From Phascolomyces articulosus (lineage: Eukaryota; Mucoromycota; Mucoromycetes; Mucorales; Lichtheimiaceae): a stretch of DNA of 64,000 nucleotides. Position 1 is the first letter of the stretch. The number at the start of each line of letters is the position of its first letter. The notes under the pieces were generated by a model. That model did not search any database. It was not told where the DNA came from and worked only from the letters and a program-made list of their open reading frames with translations. The DNA is taken from NCBI GenBank assembly GCA_025677815.1, contig JAIXMP010000046.1, positions 124,001-188,000 of the forward strand, written 5' to 3'. Below are positions 47,769-60,874 of the stretch, one piece after another. Both the position numbers and the translations under genes were made by a program.

Positions 47769-48272
47769 GTGTTTGGATTACAAAATTTGGATATAATGTG
47801 CAACGAGATGTCTGAAAGCGTACAGATGACTAACAATAATGACAATGAGGATTTATTCAGCATCATTGAATTCATAGATGTCATAAAAATTGTCAGTAAT
47901 GTTGGTGTGCAAAAGAAAAACATTAGAGCAGCAAAGTTGGAATTACTGTAACTGGCTGCGTCGATGGGTGGTAGCAGTAAAGCAAGTGTCGTCGAAGGAT
48001 TTGCCAATCTGTAAGTTTTGTTATAGGGCACTTGTATGCGTGATTGTGTGCGTGTGTGATTTATTACTTTCTGCTATTAGCTATTACTCTTTAAATCTGT
48101 ACATTAGATTAACAAAGTTGCCAAAGGTGGAGATTCTGAACAAGGGCAAATCAGGAGAAATCGAGTTACAATCCATATATTATGATCCTCTGTTATCTGA
48201 ACTTATTGCAGATCAAGATAAAACATTGCGTTACGGTGGCGAAATAAGTCTATCGATGACGAGAATAGGGTA
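47769..48272 (+). pseudogene. Unrecognised coding relic
   Basis: Broken frames read DLFSIIEFIDVIKIVSNVGV, QKKNIRAAKLELL and, further on, LQSIYYDPLLSELIADQDK. The last piece resembles a segment I associate with repeated, transposon-linked proteins in Mucorales, but I cannot name the family. A stop and a frame change separate the pieces. Confidence 0.3.
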
Positions 48273-49702
48273 AAATTTATATTTATTAGTGTGGAAGACT
48301 GGCTTGACCTGGACCTATAAGCATATGGTCGCTTTATTGCGGTACTCCGTGGTAGAATTATGTATGAATAAAAGATTATATGGCATCAGCTGAACACCCC
48401 CCCCTTAGGAGGAACGTCCAGTCTTGTAATATACATACATTTCTATCTGATTATATCTCTTTATCATCACTCTTCCCTTCAATATTCATTTATAGTATAC
48501 TGCCATTATAATATATGCCAATTAAAAAGGCCCATATATACCACACCATTACTAAAACAAATTAAGTATATACCCATTGTTCTGAAAGAGAACCATAATT
48601 AAAAAACGTTTCTTTCTTTTATTTTATTTTTTTACTGTTAAATTACCTTTTCTAACTTGAATATGGTCAAAGTCAAATGTAGAGAATATTTAGTAAACAG
48701 TATATATTTTTATTAAAATAGACAAAAGAAGCTAATACTTAAAGCGAATAGTACTGTAGTGATAGTATAAGAGAGTATAATACTGACAATTACCTGGTTA
48801 AATAAAAGATGAAACTAGTTACATTTGTACCACGCGAATTTCCAAGCTATTTGAAAATAGATAATTACCTCTAAAACAGGTAATAGGAAGATGTATATTA
48901 ATAACAAATAATAATATCTTATCGCAGGTCTTCTTTGCCTCAGAGCAAACTTAACATTCTATCGTTATAAAATAAATAAGTGAAAAAAATAACACTCCAA
49001 TATTAAACGCTTCATTATAATTGTAGCAGCTGTTTAATATTGTTTATGGCAACACATTTTCTTTATTATTATTATTATTTATGACAGGACATTATTTTAA
49101 AGTGAAACAACAGACAACCCGGGTGGGGAAAAAGAAAAGTTAGTGTCTGTTCCCGAACAGGTTGCATGCAGATCTTGTAACAAAAGACTGTGTAACTCAA
49201 ATGACCCCAGTCATCGTAATTATTATTAGTTATATTCAATATTATGAATTTGATTAGGGATATTTTGCCTCAAAGGTAATTATATAGCCAATGGATGGGT
49301 GTTCAATTTATAAGGTCCCTTAAATCTGTAAAAGGGGTAGAACAGAAAGGTAAATTTATAATAATAAAAGTAATAAAAGGAGCCAAGAAGTGCCTGAATT
49401 TATATTCAGCAAAAGACACACATAACCCAAATTTAGTGCTTGTTTTTTCTTTAAAAAAAAAAAAAAAACTTCTATATTCATGGTTTAACGTTTTTTATTC
49501 TTTTCATTTTTCTTTCTTTTAATCCTCTCCAAACAATAATAATAGTGTGAATTACACACTCTCACACACTATTATTTATAATTGACCTCTCTTTTCTTTT
49601 TCTTTTCTTGGTCCGTCGGTCAATCGTTTTGTTTCATTTGGTTTTTTTTTTTTGTCTATTTCCCGTTTTTCCTTCTCAATCCAATATATCAAAAAGTCAA
49701 CC
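48273..49702. other. 1.4-kb spacer and ADAM promoter
   Basis: No gene supported. An 8-bp inverted pair AAGACTGG (48295-48302) / CCAGTCTT (48418-48425) brackets about 115 bp with a C8 tract. CT-rich DNA from 49590 to 49680 leads into the ADAM start codon. Confidence 0.5.
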
Positions 49703-52700
49703 ATGATCGTGATGCGATTTTTAATAATTTTATTACTGTTGGCCAACATTCGAGAAATCAGCAGTATGTATTTTTTAAAGAAATCCTCGAGAAAATGAGA
49801 TCAAATGACAATTCAAAAACTAAATGATTTATTCTACAAATATATTTCTATTTATTATCAAAAAAGGTCACTCGATGGCAGCCGAACGAATATCTCGAAT
49901 AGAAACATTAAATGATCCAACACTATCGATTCATAATAATATTCAACAACCCACGACAACAACAAAAACAACCATTATACGACATAGTGATACATTTACA
50001 TTACGATTTAATGCATTTGATACATTTATCAATTTACATTTAATACCCAATCTGGATTTGTTTCATCCAGATGCAACCTTATTAATCTATGGAAAAAATC
50101 AACATAATGACGATGACGACGATATTATGATAGAAGAAGAAAAACCATTACATCCACATGAACATAGAATATATAAAGGCGATGCAAAAGCGGATGATGG
50201 GTCTACCGGATGGGCGAGAATTATTATTCGAGATGATGACGAGTAAATAACGATATTCCAACTTTTTTTTAATCAACAACGTTTTTTTTTTAACTAACAA
50301 GCCCTAAACACAAAATTCTTTTTTAATGCGTCCTGGCAATGATTGCATGAATTAGGCATACATACCCATATCCTTTATTTGAAGGAGCTTTCATGCTTGG
50401 ATCTGACATATATCATATAAAAACAACCACCAATTTCCATCTCAGTAAACGCAACGACGACCCATTCCCATCCAATACCAATTCCCCTATGGTAATTTAT
50501 CGTGATTCTGATATTCAACAAAAACAAAAAAACCGTCACCTAGTATCTCGAGCTCCTGAACATGATGATGATTTCATGTGTGCCATGGAAGAAATGCAAT
50601 TTAATCAAAAGTTGACTGGTATACGAAATAGTTCATCTACTCCATCGCCCGGCAGCGCTCCATTAGGAACAGCGCTGGATGGAATGACAGGTGTATTAGG
50701 CGATAAAAATCAACATCATGCATCTTCGACTCACCATTTAGAAAAACGATTTAGTTCGTTGAGTGGATGTCCAAGTACACGAAAAATTGCTTATATGGGA
50801 GCCGTGGCGGACTGTACCTATGTACAATCTTATGGCAGTATTCGATTCGCACGATTACAAATCATGAATGATTGGAATGTCGCTTCCGCTGTCTATGAAC
50901 GAACATTCAATATTTCATTGGGTCTTATTTACGTACAAATGTCACAACCGGATTGTCCAAGACACCCACGATCACAACAAAATTGGAATCAAGAATGTTC
51001 AGCGTTTTATACCATTAATGATCGATTATCCGATTTTAGTTTATGGCGTGGTAAAAGAGGAGATGATGGTGCTGCATTGTGGCATTTAATGACAAAGTGT
51101 TCGTAAGTGATCTTCCTTGTTCTAGATTAAATCAATATTTATGCAGAAAGTGAAGATAAAGGGATAAAGGTTTAACATGGGAGGATGATCAATATTTATA
51201 TAGAACGGGTGTCAAAGTAGGAATAGCCTGGTTAAGTCAGTTATGTGAATCTCAAGTTTCACAACAAATTGAAGGTATTATATATACAGGATGGATTTGA
51301 TAAGAGAGCCGCATGTGTTACTGTATTAAAGCAAAAACTAACGGTATTGGCATTGTAGAAAATGGTGCGTCTGAATGGGTATCTGGTACAGGTGTATCAT
51401 CTATTACTCGCGATGAATGGAAAGTAGTAGCTCATGAAATAGGTCATGGATTTGGTATGGAAACAATTAAATAACAAAAAAAAAGATGGAGAATGAAACA
51501 AGAATAGAGGTGCTTATGATGTTAGTTTATTAGGAGCTATCCATGATTGTACTGCACAGACTTGTCCATGCTCACCGTCTGGATGTAGTTGCTGTCCTTT
51601 GAGTGATACCAAATGTAGTGCGGGTGACACCTACCTCATGAACCCAACAAGTAATGTCACCAGTGAAGATTTTAGTCCGTGCTCTATCTCTGATATTTGT
51701 GGGTCCTTTCCGAATATTGGTTATTGCCTACAATGTAAATGTCATTATTTTCTCAAACATCTCATTTCAATTTTTGTTTGCTATTTGTTATGGTTTATGA
51801 TTGGAGAACGTTAAAAGAAAAAAAAAATAACTAACAAGTTTATTCTATTCACACGCTAATGTTTTATTTATTTGTTTGTTGATTAGCACCCGATTTACGT
51901 GATACGACATCTTTTACCATGTGTGGTAATGGAATTTTAGAACCTGGAGAAGAATGTGATTCAGGATTAACTGATAGTGCTTGCTGTCATGCAAGTACTT
52001 GTAAACTTAAACAAGGAGCCGTTTGCGAGTAAGTTCATTTATTATTATTATTGTTATTATTTATAATTATAAACATAACATCATTTATTTATAAAAAGAT
52101 AATAATAAAATCACAAAACACATCTGCAAAAAAAAAACCCAAATTCTTTTATATTTATCTTGTTTTTATTTATTTATTTTATTTATTTATTTATTTTTTT
52201 ATAGTGACTATAGTCAACAATGCTGTCTCAACTGCACGGTGGCTCCTTCTACCGCCATGTGTCGCCCTGCAGTATCGGAGTGTGATATTCCGGAATACTG
52301 TACAGGGGAATCCTTATCCTGTCCTAAAGATGAATATCAGGAGAACGGATCTCTTTGTGCCAATGGTACGATGAAATGTGCCTCTGGCGTATGTACATCT
52401 CGTGATGAACAATGTATTGCTCGTGGTATGCGACTTGGCGTCACTGAAGAGTGTTCGTTTCAAAAAGATTCGTGTCAAATTAGTTGTGCCGATCCTATGG
52501 ACCCAGGGAATTGTCTCGTGTTAAGTGGCGTCTTTCTGGATGGAACAGAATGTGGTTTAGCTAGTTTATGTGAAAAAGGATCTTGTGTTAGTACTGGTGC
52601 ATGTAAGTCTTTTTCTTCTATTCTCTATATATGGATGAACAAAGAAGAAGAACTTTAGAAAAGAAGTTGTTTATTTATTGATTATTTTTATTTTATAGTG

Positions 52701-53708
52701 AACACATTGAAAGCATGGGTGGCGCAAAACAAAAAGATAGCTATTCCTGTTTTTCTTTTTGGTAGTTTGATTGTCTTGGGATTATTAGGGTGGCTTGCGT
52801 GGTTTCTTATATCCCGTCATCGTCGAAATCGTCTTGCTTCTAAAGATAAAGATTCTAGACCTTCATCTATTGCTAATAGCAGTAGTTATCGAATGGATGA
52901 TATGGGAGGGAATGGTGGTGGTGGGGAAAGAGGGCATCGACAACAACCAGATCTTATTGATACAGCGATAACGATACGAAGAACGTTACAACAACCCCAA
53001 AGCGTGGGTTTTCATCACCATGATAATAATAGTAACAATAATATAACCCAAGGAGGAGGGTTGACTCACAATAACAATAGTACCATTACGAGTAGTAGTA
53101 ATGTTACCACAGCTATCACAGCAAACAACAATAATTTAGTAGATACATCCTCCTCATTACCTGATAATCATAATAGCGATAGTAATTTATGGTTACCAAC
53201 AACAGCAACAACATCTTTATCCTCCTCACTCCCAAACAATAGCAATAATAATAACACCGAAAATAATAATAATATATTACGACGCGATGATAGTACAGTA
53301 GCATGGAGTTCTTATAGTAATTATTATCCCTCTACAACAACAACAACTATAGATACCCATCCTTCTTCCATCACATCATCCAATCATCGTCGTCATCCAT
53401 CAGAAGGAGGCAATACTAATTATAATACAAATAATAACGATAATAATAGTAATAATTATCATTTATCATCATCGTTACACCATCATTCAACTGAAACAAC
53501 CAACAATATCAACAAAAACAACAACGATTACAAAGATGCATCGTTACACGGATCGACTAGTACTGCTCGGCGTATTATTGGATTCCATCAAGGAAAACAA
53601 CAACAGCCTCATGAAATGTCATTATTTGACACAAATGATATGATTGTTGACGTATCTATAGCATCTGAAGGTCAACGCCATCGAAGGGCAAAATCTACAG
53701 GTGCTTAA
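49703..53708 (+). CDS. ADAM metalloprotease (membrane-anchored, with disintegrin domain)
   Basis: Type I membrane zinc protease of the adamalysin/reprolysin family, about 1,050 residues in roughly nine exons. Signal peptide MIVMRFLIILLLLANIR; prodomain to about 50750 (FEGAFMLGSDIYHIK is typical), ending near a dibasic-like LEKRF; catalytic domain with HEIGHGFGAIHDC, complete HExxHxxGxxH, formed across an intron (acceptor at TTTATTAG before GAGCTATCC), and a Met-turn-like YLMNPTS; disintegrin domain CGNGILEPGEECDSG with CDIPEYCTG; Cys-rich region; one transmembrane helix (IPVFLFGSLIVLGLLGWLAW); and a basic stop-transfer. A 300-residue Asn/Thr/His-rich cytoplasmic tail follows. Fission yeast Mde10 (spore-wall development) is the known relative; role here inferred. 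Confidence 0.93.
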
Positions 53709-54334
53709 TATAATATATCTTTCATTTTGTAAATAGATCTATATTTTTATTTGTAATACCCCCTTGCTTCTTCTCTACTATTACTATATACTCCATATAT
53801 TCATCATCATTAAAAAGAAAAGTAGAATCTTGTTAATATATAAATGATGATAGTACATATTGAAATAATGGCTTGGTAGTTTCACGTTTCATGGATATTT
53901 AATATAAAAAAGAAAATGCCACTCTTTTGCTGAAAATAGTAAGTTTCGGATAGTATTTTTTCTGATTAACCGATTGTGTGTGAGTGTGCCTTGGATTATT
54001 AAGTGTGAGTTTATAATAAGTTTAAATGTAATAGGATGATGTTATTATTTGTGCAAACATAAGGGCAACAAATCCCATAAACAAAAATTTCCATTCAACA
54101 AAAAACTTCAAACTCTTTTTTTTTCTCCTTCTCCGTTTTTTCTTTTTCTTTTTTTCTTTTTCTTTTCCTTTTTATTTTTTTCATATCTGCAAAAAAAAGG
54201 TATATTTATTACTACTATTACTACTTCTTTACCATTCATTATCTTCCATCTTCATCATCTTCCTCTTATGATTAGTATGGATATTCTCACGCATATTTCT
54301 AATTATATATATATGTATATTTATATAATAGATT
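53709..54334. other. ADAM 3' region and SSN6/CYC8 promoter
   Basis: 626 bp without a supported gene. A T/C-rich tract at 54113-54185 resembles the leaders of other genes in the window and probably belongs to the SSN6/CYC8 promoter or 5' leader. Confidence 0.5.
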
Positions 54335-56944
54335 ATGTCCGTATCTGATCGACTTACAGCCATCAATGAACAAACTTGGATAACGTTAGGTATTTTAGTA
54401 AAAAAAAATTAGAATCCTCTTTTTTTTCAATAAAAAGACAAGTTTCTTATAATAACACACTTTTTTTTTCACATCACATCACATACATACCACTTTTTAT
54501 AAATGATGATATTAATTTAATATATCATAAAAAAGGGAATTTGGCGGAAATGATGATGGACTGTACACGCGCCATGACCTTTTACAAGTCTGCACTTAAA
54601 CATAATGCAAGTTCAGTAAACGCGTTATTCCATATTGCATCCTTATATCGAAGTCAAGATCAATTTGAAAGAGCTGTCAAATACTTCAAACGTATTTTAG
54701 CCATTCAAGATACTAATGGTGACGTATGGAGTGCTTTAGGTCATTGTCATTTAATGATGGAGGCTTTACAGGATGCATATTATGCTTACCAGCAAGCTTT
54801 GAAATATTTGGAAAATCCAAAGGTAAATCCTCATCTCCTATTCTTGTTCTTCTCCCCCTCTCTTCATAAACTTCTTTCTTTCCCCACACTGTAAAAACTG
54901 CAAGTTGTAATATATATATATATACAGTGTGTGAGTGTGTGATACCCACATGGTGCATATTCGGGTAACCTTTTTTTTTTATGTACACGTAGTTTGTACA
55001 CCACATATATATTTATATATTTATGACAACTTCTCCCTCATTTTCAACCCCTATATATGTATATATATAGGACCCGAAACTTTGGTATGGTATTGGTATA
55101 TTATATGATCGATATGGATCGTTGGAACATGCGGAAGAAGCCTTTTCAGCCGTGATTCGTATGGATCCACATTTTGAAAAAGTCAATGAAATTTATTTTC
55201 GATTAGGCATCATTTATAAACAACAACAAAAATATGATCTCAGTTTACAATGTTTTCGATCCATTTTAAATAACCCACCTAGACCATTGACTGAAGTCGA
55301 TATATGGTATCAAACGGGTCATGTCTATGAACAACAACATGAATGTGAACGCGCCAAAGAAGCCTATGAACGTGTTTTGGCGGAAAAACCGGATGATGCC
55401 AAGGTGCTACAGCAATATGGTTGGTTATTTTATCAAAAGGACACCACTTTCACAAGTAAACCTCACGCCATTGAATATTTGACAAGGTCACTCAAGGCAG
55501 ATAGTAATGATGCACAATCTTGGTACTTTTTGGGTCGTTGTTACATTGCAGAAAATAATTATAATAAAGCGTATGAAGCATACCAACAAGCGGTTTATCG
55601 GGATGCTCGGAATCCGGCGTTTTGGTGCTCCATCGGTGTTTTGTACTACAAAATTAATCAGGTAAAGAAGAAGGTTGAAGAAAGGGTGGGTGGGAAGATT
55701 GGGGAGGAGTTTCCTTTTTTTATTTAAGGTTCATAAATAAATAATGACACCATCATACTTATATGATTCATATCGTAGCATCATGATGCTTTGGACGCTT
55801 ATAATCGTGCCATCCGAATAAACGCCGGTATGAGTGAAGTTTGGCTTAATTTGGGAATTTTATATGAATCTAGTACAAATCAAGTTCAAGATGCTTTGGA
55901 TGCGTATAAACGTGCCGTGGAATTGGATCCAAATAATAAATTGATTCGACAACATATTGAAAGTTTACGAATGGGACAGCATAGATCTACAAATAGGTAT
56001 AATTATTATATAAAAGAAGTAGGAATGAGATGAGTTCTATCATTTTTACTGAATTATTGTTTATTATATGCATATATATTAGTCAACCAACAGAGACACC
56101 CATTCCTCAAGATGTCACCAATCCATATCAATATCAAAGTAGTCGTGGAGCATCTACTTCACCACCCCCTCCTGTTGCTGCTAATACGACCGGTTCTGAT
56201 CATCCACAACAACAACAACCATCTTTATTTGCGAGTGGCGGTTCACCTCATCCATACCCTGCTCCTCCTCCTCCAACTTCTTCTGTTTCATCTTCTCAAC
56301 AACCTCATTATATTTCAGATGAAAAGCGACGTCCACCTATGAATAGTCAAAGAACAGTACCAGAAATGCAAGTAAGAGAAAGGCCAGAAGATGAACGTCA
56401 CCATACACCTGCATCAACAAGATGGTCTCCACCCCCAGCTTTGACTTTGCCTACACCTTCTCAACCATCAAGTAATCATACAAATAGTACCACTCCAATG
56501 GGAGCAAAAAAATCATCACCCATGTCAACAACCACACCTATACCAACAACTGAATTTACAGTGAAACGAGAGGAAAGACCTTCCACAGTAGAAACAGCAA
56601 CACCTCTTGCATCAGGAGGAGGTTCACCAAAACGAAAACGTATGTCATTTTCAAAAGAGGATGAAGAAGAAAATCAAAGTAATAAACGATCGCCTGTTGT
56701 TCTATATCATCACAAACAACAACAGGGTACAAAGGGCGCTCCACCAACATCTACAACTGCTACTACTACTACTACTTCAACTTCATCATCTACGACTGCT
56801 ACTTCAACTACTTCGCCTTCTAAAAACACAAGTACTACCCTTCCTCCTGTAACGACTACCAAACCATCTACACCCTCCCCACCAAATACACCAACGACAG
56901 TGGCAATGAACAATCATCCAACATCCGTTGCTCCAACAGCGTAG
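54335..56944 (+). CDS. CYC8: General transcriptional co-repressor SSN6/CYC8 (TPR protein)
   Basis: Scaffold of the Tup1-Cyc8 co-repressor, recruited by DNA-binding proteins in the nucleus. About 670 residues in five exons. The N-terminal two thirds are tandem TPR repeats, with family-diagnostic runs GHCHLMMEALQDAYYAYQQA, LWYGIGILYDRYGSLEHAEE, DPHFEKVNEIYFRLGIIYK, RNPAFWCSIGVLYYKINQ and EVWLNLGILYESS. The C-terminal third is Pro/Thr/Ser/Gln-rich and disordered, with a basic nuclear-localisation-like SPKRKRM. Introns join in frame (for example TLG at the first junction, RSTNSQ at the last). The ATG follows ATAG, so an extra upstream exon cannot be fully excluded. Glucose and developmental repression is the known family role. 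Confidence 0.93.
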
Positions 56945-57235
56945 TTGATCATCATTCTCTTGTATACACACCCACCCACACATACACAATTCTTTGTTAT
57001 TTTCTTTTTGTTTTTTGACCATCTTTCATCACTTTGTATATTTTTTCTTTCTTTTGATTTGTATATTGTTGTCGTTTGTAAATCCATTGGACATGGTTAT
57101 TTTAAAAAATTGGAATGGATGATGGGATATTTGAGATATTTGAGGGTAAATAAAGTTTGGTTTCTTTTTTTTTTTACATCTACACATTTGGAAAATAATA
57201 ATATATATAAAAGAAATACTATTATACTATTTTCA
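56945..57235. other. Convergent 3' regions
   Basis: Short AT-rich spacer between the stop codons of SSN6/CYC8 and the FYVE-armadillo gene. No gene seen. Confidence 0.6.
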
Positions 57236-60045
57236 TTATATATCATTTTCTTGTTCTTGTTCTTGGATATGAATGCTATTATTATTATTCTTTTTCTTGT
57301 TTTTTTTCTTGTTTTTCTTTTTTGTCGTTGTGGTGGTTGTCGTATTATTAGGTTGTTCATCATGATCATCATTTTCGATAGTTTCACTACTATCACCACC
57401 ACCATTACCACCCCTATGATCCGCACCGCTACTCTCCATATCACAACCGTTGGCTTTATCTTGGATGCTTTGGGCACGTTTAAGGGTATCCGAATCCTGA
57501 CTTTCTTCCAAAATCCGTAATATAAATTCATGTGCTTCTTTAAATAATTCTCGCCATCGTTCACTGTCTGATACTTTATAATTGTATACTATGAGTTACC
57601 TTTTTCTTTTAAAAATATAGAGCTTCAATAAGAAAAAAAATATTTTACCTTGAGAGCTTAAGTTATCAATTGCACGTACAATATGACGTTGGATATCCGG
57701 TGTAGCATTGGCACTTTGACCCATAGCAAGTAAGGTAGGAAGAACATTATAAGAGTGTCGTGTATTGCTACTACCATTCTTATTGTTGCTATCATTGCCA
57801 TTGGATGGTATTGAATAATTAAGCATGACAGCATTATTTTCACCTATAAAAACAAAGTAAACATAATGAATTAGAAACACGCCCTATCCACACAATTCCT
57901 GTATATCCATACCATAGAGAGCAAAATTTGCCAAACAACGAGCAACATGACGTTGAACTTCATTATGACTGGGCAATGCAGCAGGAACATTACAAATATA
58001 CTTGAGCAAGTGAGGTTGCGATATTAAATTACTTTGTGATTCATCTATAAGCATTTTATCGAAGCGTTAGCTGATCCAAATGTACTATGATATTTTTTTA
58101 AAAAAAAATCCTGAAAAATAGAATAAACATACTGTTTGTTGCAAAGTTTGCCAATGCACAACAGGCATGAGAAACAGCTGAGGGATTCATTGGATTATAT
58201 TGATCCTCATCCACATCATTTCTTGATAAAAAATAACTTAAATCTTGTTTTCGTTGTTTTTTATCCTTTTCTTGAACCTCGTGGTATTGTGGTAATAAGG
58301 CAATAATGGAGACTAATGCACGGGCCACGTCGCCTCCTAATAAAGCGGGTTTGTACTTGTCTAATTATAATTATAAAGTTTAATATCGATGAGCACGCAC
58401 ACACATTTATAGATAGATAGACAGGTTGATGGGGGATGGTACCCAAAAAATAAAATAGAAAAATTACCGTTACGCAATGAAAGATAAGCAATTGTTTTAG
58501 CCATATATTTTCGTACTTCACCATTTGTTGACCGTAATAGATAAGCAAATTTATCCGTGCCTCTTATCAATTCAATAACACTAGGTTGATTCGATACAGA
58601 AGCACTGATGGCAGATACAGCTTTGGCGGCCAGACTTTGAATAATTCGAATACGATCCTTTAGTTGTTCTGCAATCTCTTCTGCTGTGATCTCTTCATCT
58701 TCTTCCGTTTCTTGATTATTTCCGTTTTCATTTTGTTGTTCATTAGTTGTTGTTGTCTCCTCTTGTCCATCTTCCTCCTGCTGCTGTTGTTGTTGTTCAT
58801 TATCTTCTATTGATCCATTTTCCACAATTTGTTCCTGTAATTGTCGTTCCACAGCAGGGTCATACGCTGCCAATGTCAATAACGTATATAATACCCCATC
58901 ATCAATAATATTGGATTGACTAAGTATACCCGCACGCGATAATTGATAAAAGACATGTGTACAGTTAATAATAATTTCAAGAATAATTTCTTGTGATGCT
59001 GGTGTGATTTCTTCTGCTGGTTGTTGTTGTTGAACAGTGGATAAAGAGGAAGACTTTTTCTTTTTTCGAGTATTGGTATCATAATAAACATAAAATTCAA
59101 TCAAATGTAAAAGAGGTGGTAATGCCCATTTGGTAATAATGACAGGTCGTATGGATTCTTTTTCAGCCAAAATGGCAAGAATGGTAGTTGTTAAATGATG
59201 GATTTGTACACTGGTGGAAGAACGACATAACCAAATTAATGCATCGATACCACCATACATCACCACATTTTGTAAATCATGTTCTAAAGAGAAAGCCATA
59301 CATCTTCACCCATCAGTATATATTATCCCCACCAATTTTTTTTTGCCGTCTCCGCTTAGAAAAATATGAAATATTTTTTTTACCATCATCTTTTTCGATT
59401 AATTCCAAAAGGCCTCGTGTGCCATGAATCTATATATTTTTTTGGGGTTTATTTTTTATAACCCCATCATCTTATCAGCCTATTTGTACTTTTTTTTCCT
59501 TTATAATTTTCAGTTGATATAATTTACCTGAGTCGATAATCCATGATCATCATCAATAGCATATGTAACTAAATAAGCGACTTCGAAACATCCTTTACAA
59601 ACACGAACAGGTTTGGATCCATACCCTAGTTGAGGTAAAGGAACACTTTTCGAAGAACATTCATGACAAAATATATTTCCACTACAAATAAAAAGTATAT
59701 CATGTCAAAGACGATCCGGGATTTAGCATAAATAACAATTTCAATCTAATTCATTTCATAATGCGTCCCACTGATTTTTTTTTTCCTTACCAATGCCTAC
59801 AGTGATGCTGCGGATATTATTTTATACAATAAAAAAAAAGAAACACTTGTGAGTTTATTTTGCAAAAAAAAAAAAAAAAAAAAAAAACGACAGACAGATT
59901 TTGACATTATAAATAGATATGTATTTACCCTTCGTCGTAATGGACCGAACGCAGCATTGCAAGAAATACAATGGGTTACATCAATATCATTGACCCATAC
60001 AGGTCGAGGAAGTAAAAATGTTTGACGGTCATCGAGTTGTTGCAT
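57236..60045 (-). CDS. FYVE zinc-finger protein with armadillo-type repeats
   Basis: Predicted PI3P-binding endosomal or vacuolar protein, about 680 residues in roughly nine exons. The FYVE domain comes first and is spread over three exons: WVNDIDVTHC with the WxxD motif, RRRHHCRHCG (the R(R/K)HHCRxCG signature, partly in a 17-nt exon at about 59808-59792), FCHECSSKSVPL and RVCKGCF. Then come helical armadillo-like repeats: LQNVVMYGGIDALIWLC, KFAYLLRSTNGEVRKYMAKT, SHACCALANFATN, VQRHVARCLANFALY and PDIQRHIVRAIDNLS. An acidic Gln/Glu linker (about 58830-58690) interrupts them. The tail is Asn/Thr/Lys-rich. The start is the ATG just before QQLDDRQTF. I know no named fungal protein with this exact plan; a Vac8-like adaptor role is a guess. 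Confidence 0.82.
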
Positions 60046-60874
60046 AATCTTTTGATAGGGGAGAGGGGACGGAAAGAAAGAAGAAAGTTCAAAAATCAAA
60101 GTCTTTTTTGGAGCGTCTATATCTATGATATTACCCCTCAAAAAGGCCAGGTATCTATAGGCAACAAGGTCAGCAGGTCTGATCCTCCTGCCTATCATAA
60201 AATGATTATGCATTATTTTCCAATAGATGAGTCACACAACGAGTTGGTCAGTTAAATTCCGATCAATAATAGGTTTTTGTTTTCGATGGCGTTTAACTTT
60301 TGGCTTAGCCTTTCATCAAATGTTAAGAAAGTATTCAGGAAAAGATGAAGAAAAAGAAAGGATGGGGTAAAAATACTTCTTTCAAGGTTATTGATTGTTA
60401 TTTAATTATTATATTATATCACTTTTTTCGGTCAGTCAACAAAAGAGTAAAGTCCACCTTACTATTTTGGCATGTGATAATGAAAACAACAAAAAATATA
60501 GTAAGAACAGTAATGAAGTCTAAAATTGTTTTTCTATATAAATATTCAATCATTATGGAGTATTGGAAATTACTTTGTCTACAAAGATTGCAAATGATAA
60601 TCATCACTAGTGCCAGTTTAAGCATATCAGCATCATCATTATAATAATGAAATTTTTTGTTATATTAAAACTAGTGTAATGGATTCGATGACGAAATAAA
60701 TGCATAAAAATTTCCATTTCGAGATGCGAGCTGACAAGTTTTGTTACATAATATTATACAATATATATTTGAATAATCACCTCCCAATAAACCAATCACT
60801 CCATTATTATAATAAAAGTAAACAATCTATTAATTTTCTCATAAAATAGTGTACAAAATGTATTATTAGATCGT
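60046..60874. other. Intergenic
   Basis: 829 bp between the FYVE-armadillo start and the BRL1 stop codon, both on the minus strand. AT-rich; frames at 60345-60644 and 60022-60255 show no motif and are not called. Contains the FYVE-armadillo promoter. Confidence 0.5.

Noticed and set aside
48295..48425. 8-bp inverted pair around 115 bp, considered as an RNA gene
   Set aside because: Arms are short, no internal polymerase III boxes or known small-RNA motif seen.
51500..51540. Upstream acceptor in the ADAM catalytic domain giving HEIGHGFGAYDVS
   Set aside because: It places Asp at the third zinc-ligand position and inserts eight residues; the acceptor at TTTATTAG gives the exact family consensus HEIGHGFGAIHD.
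54376..54540. Upstream extension of the TPR frame (MDNVRYFSKKKL...)
   Set aside because: This part is intron sequence between the MSVSDRLTAINEQTWITL exon and the GNLAEMMMD exon; the spliced start matches the family.
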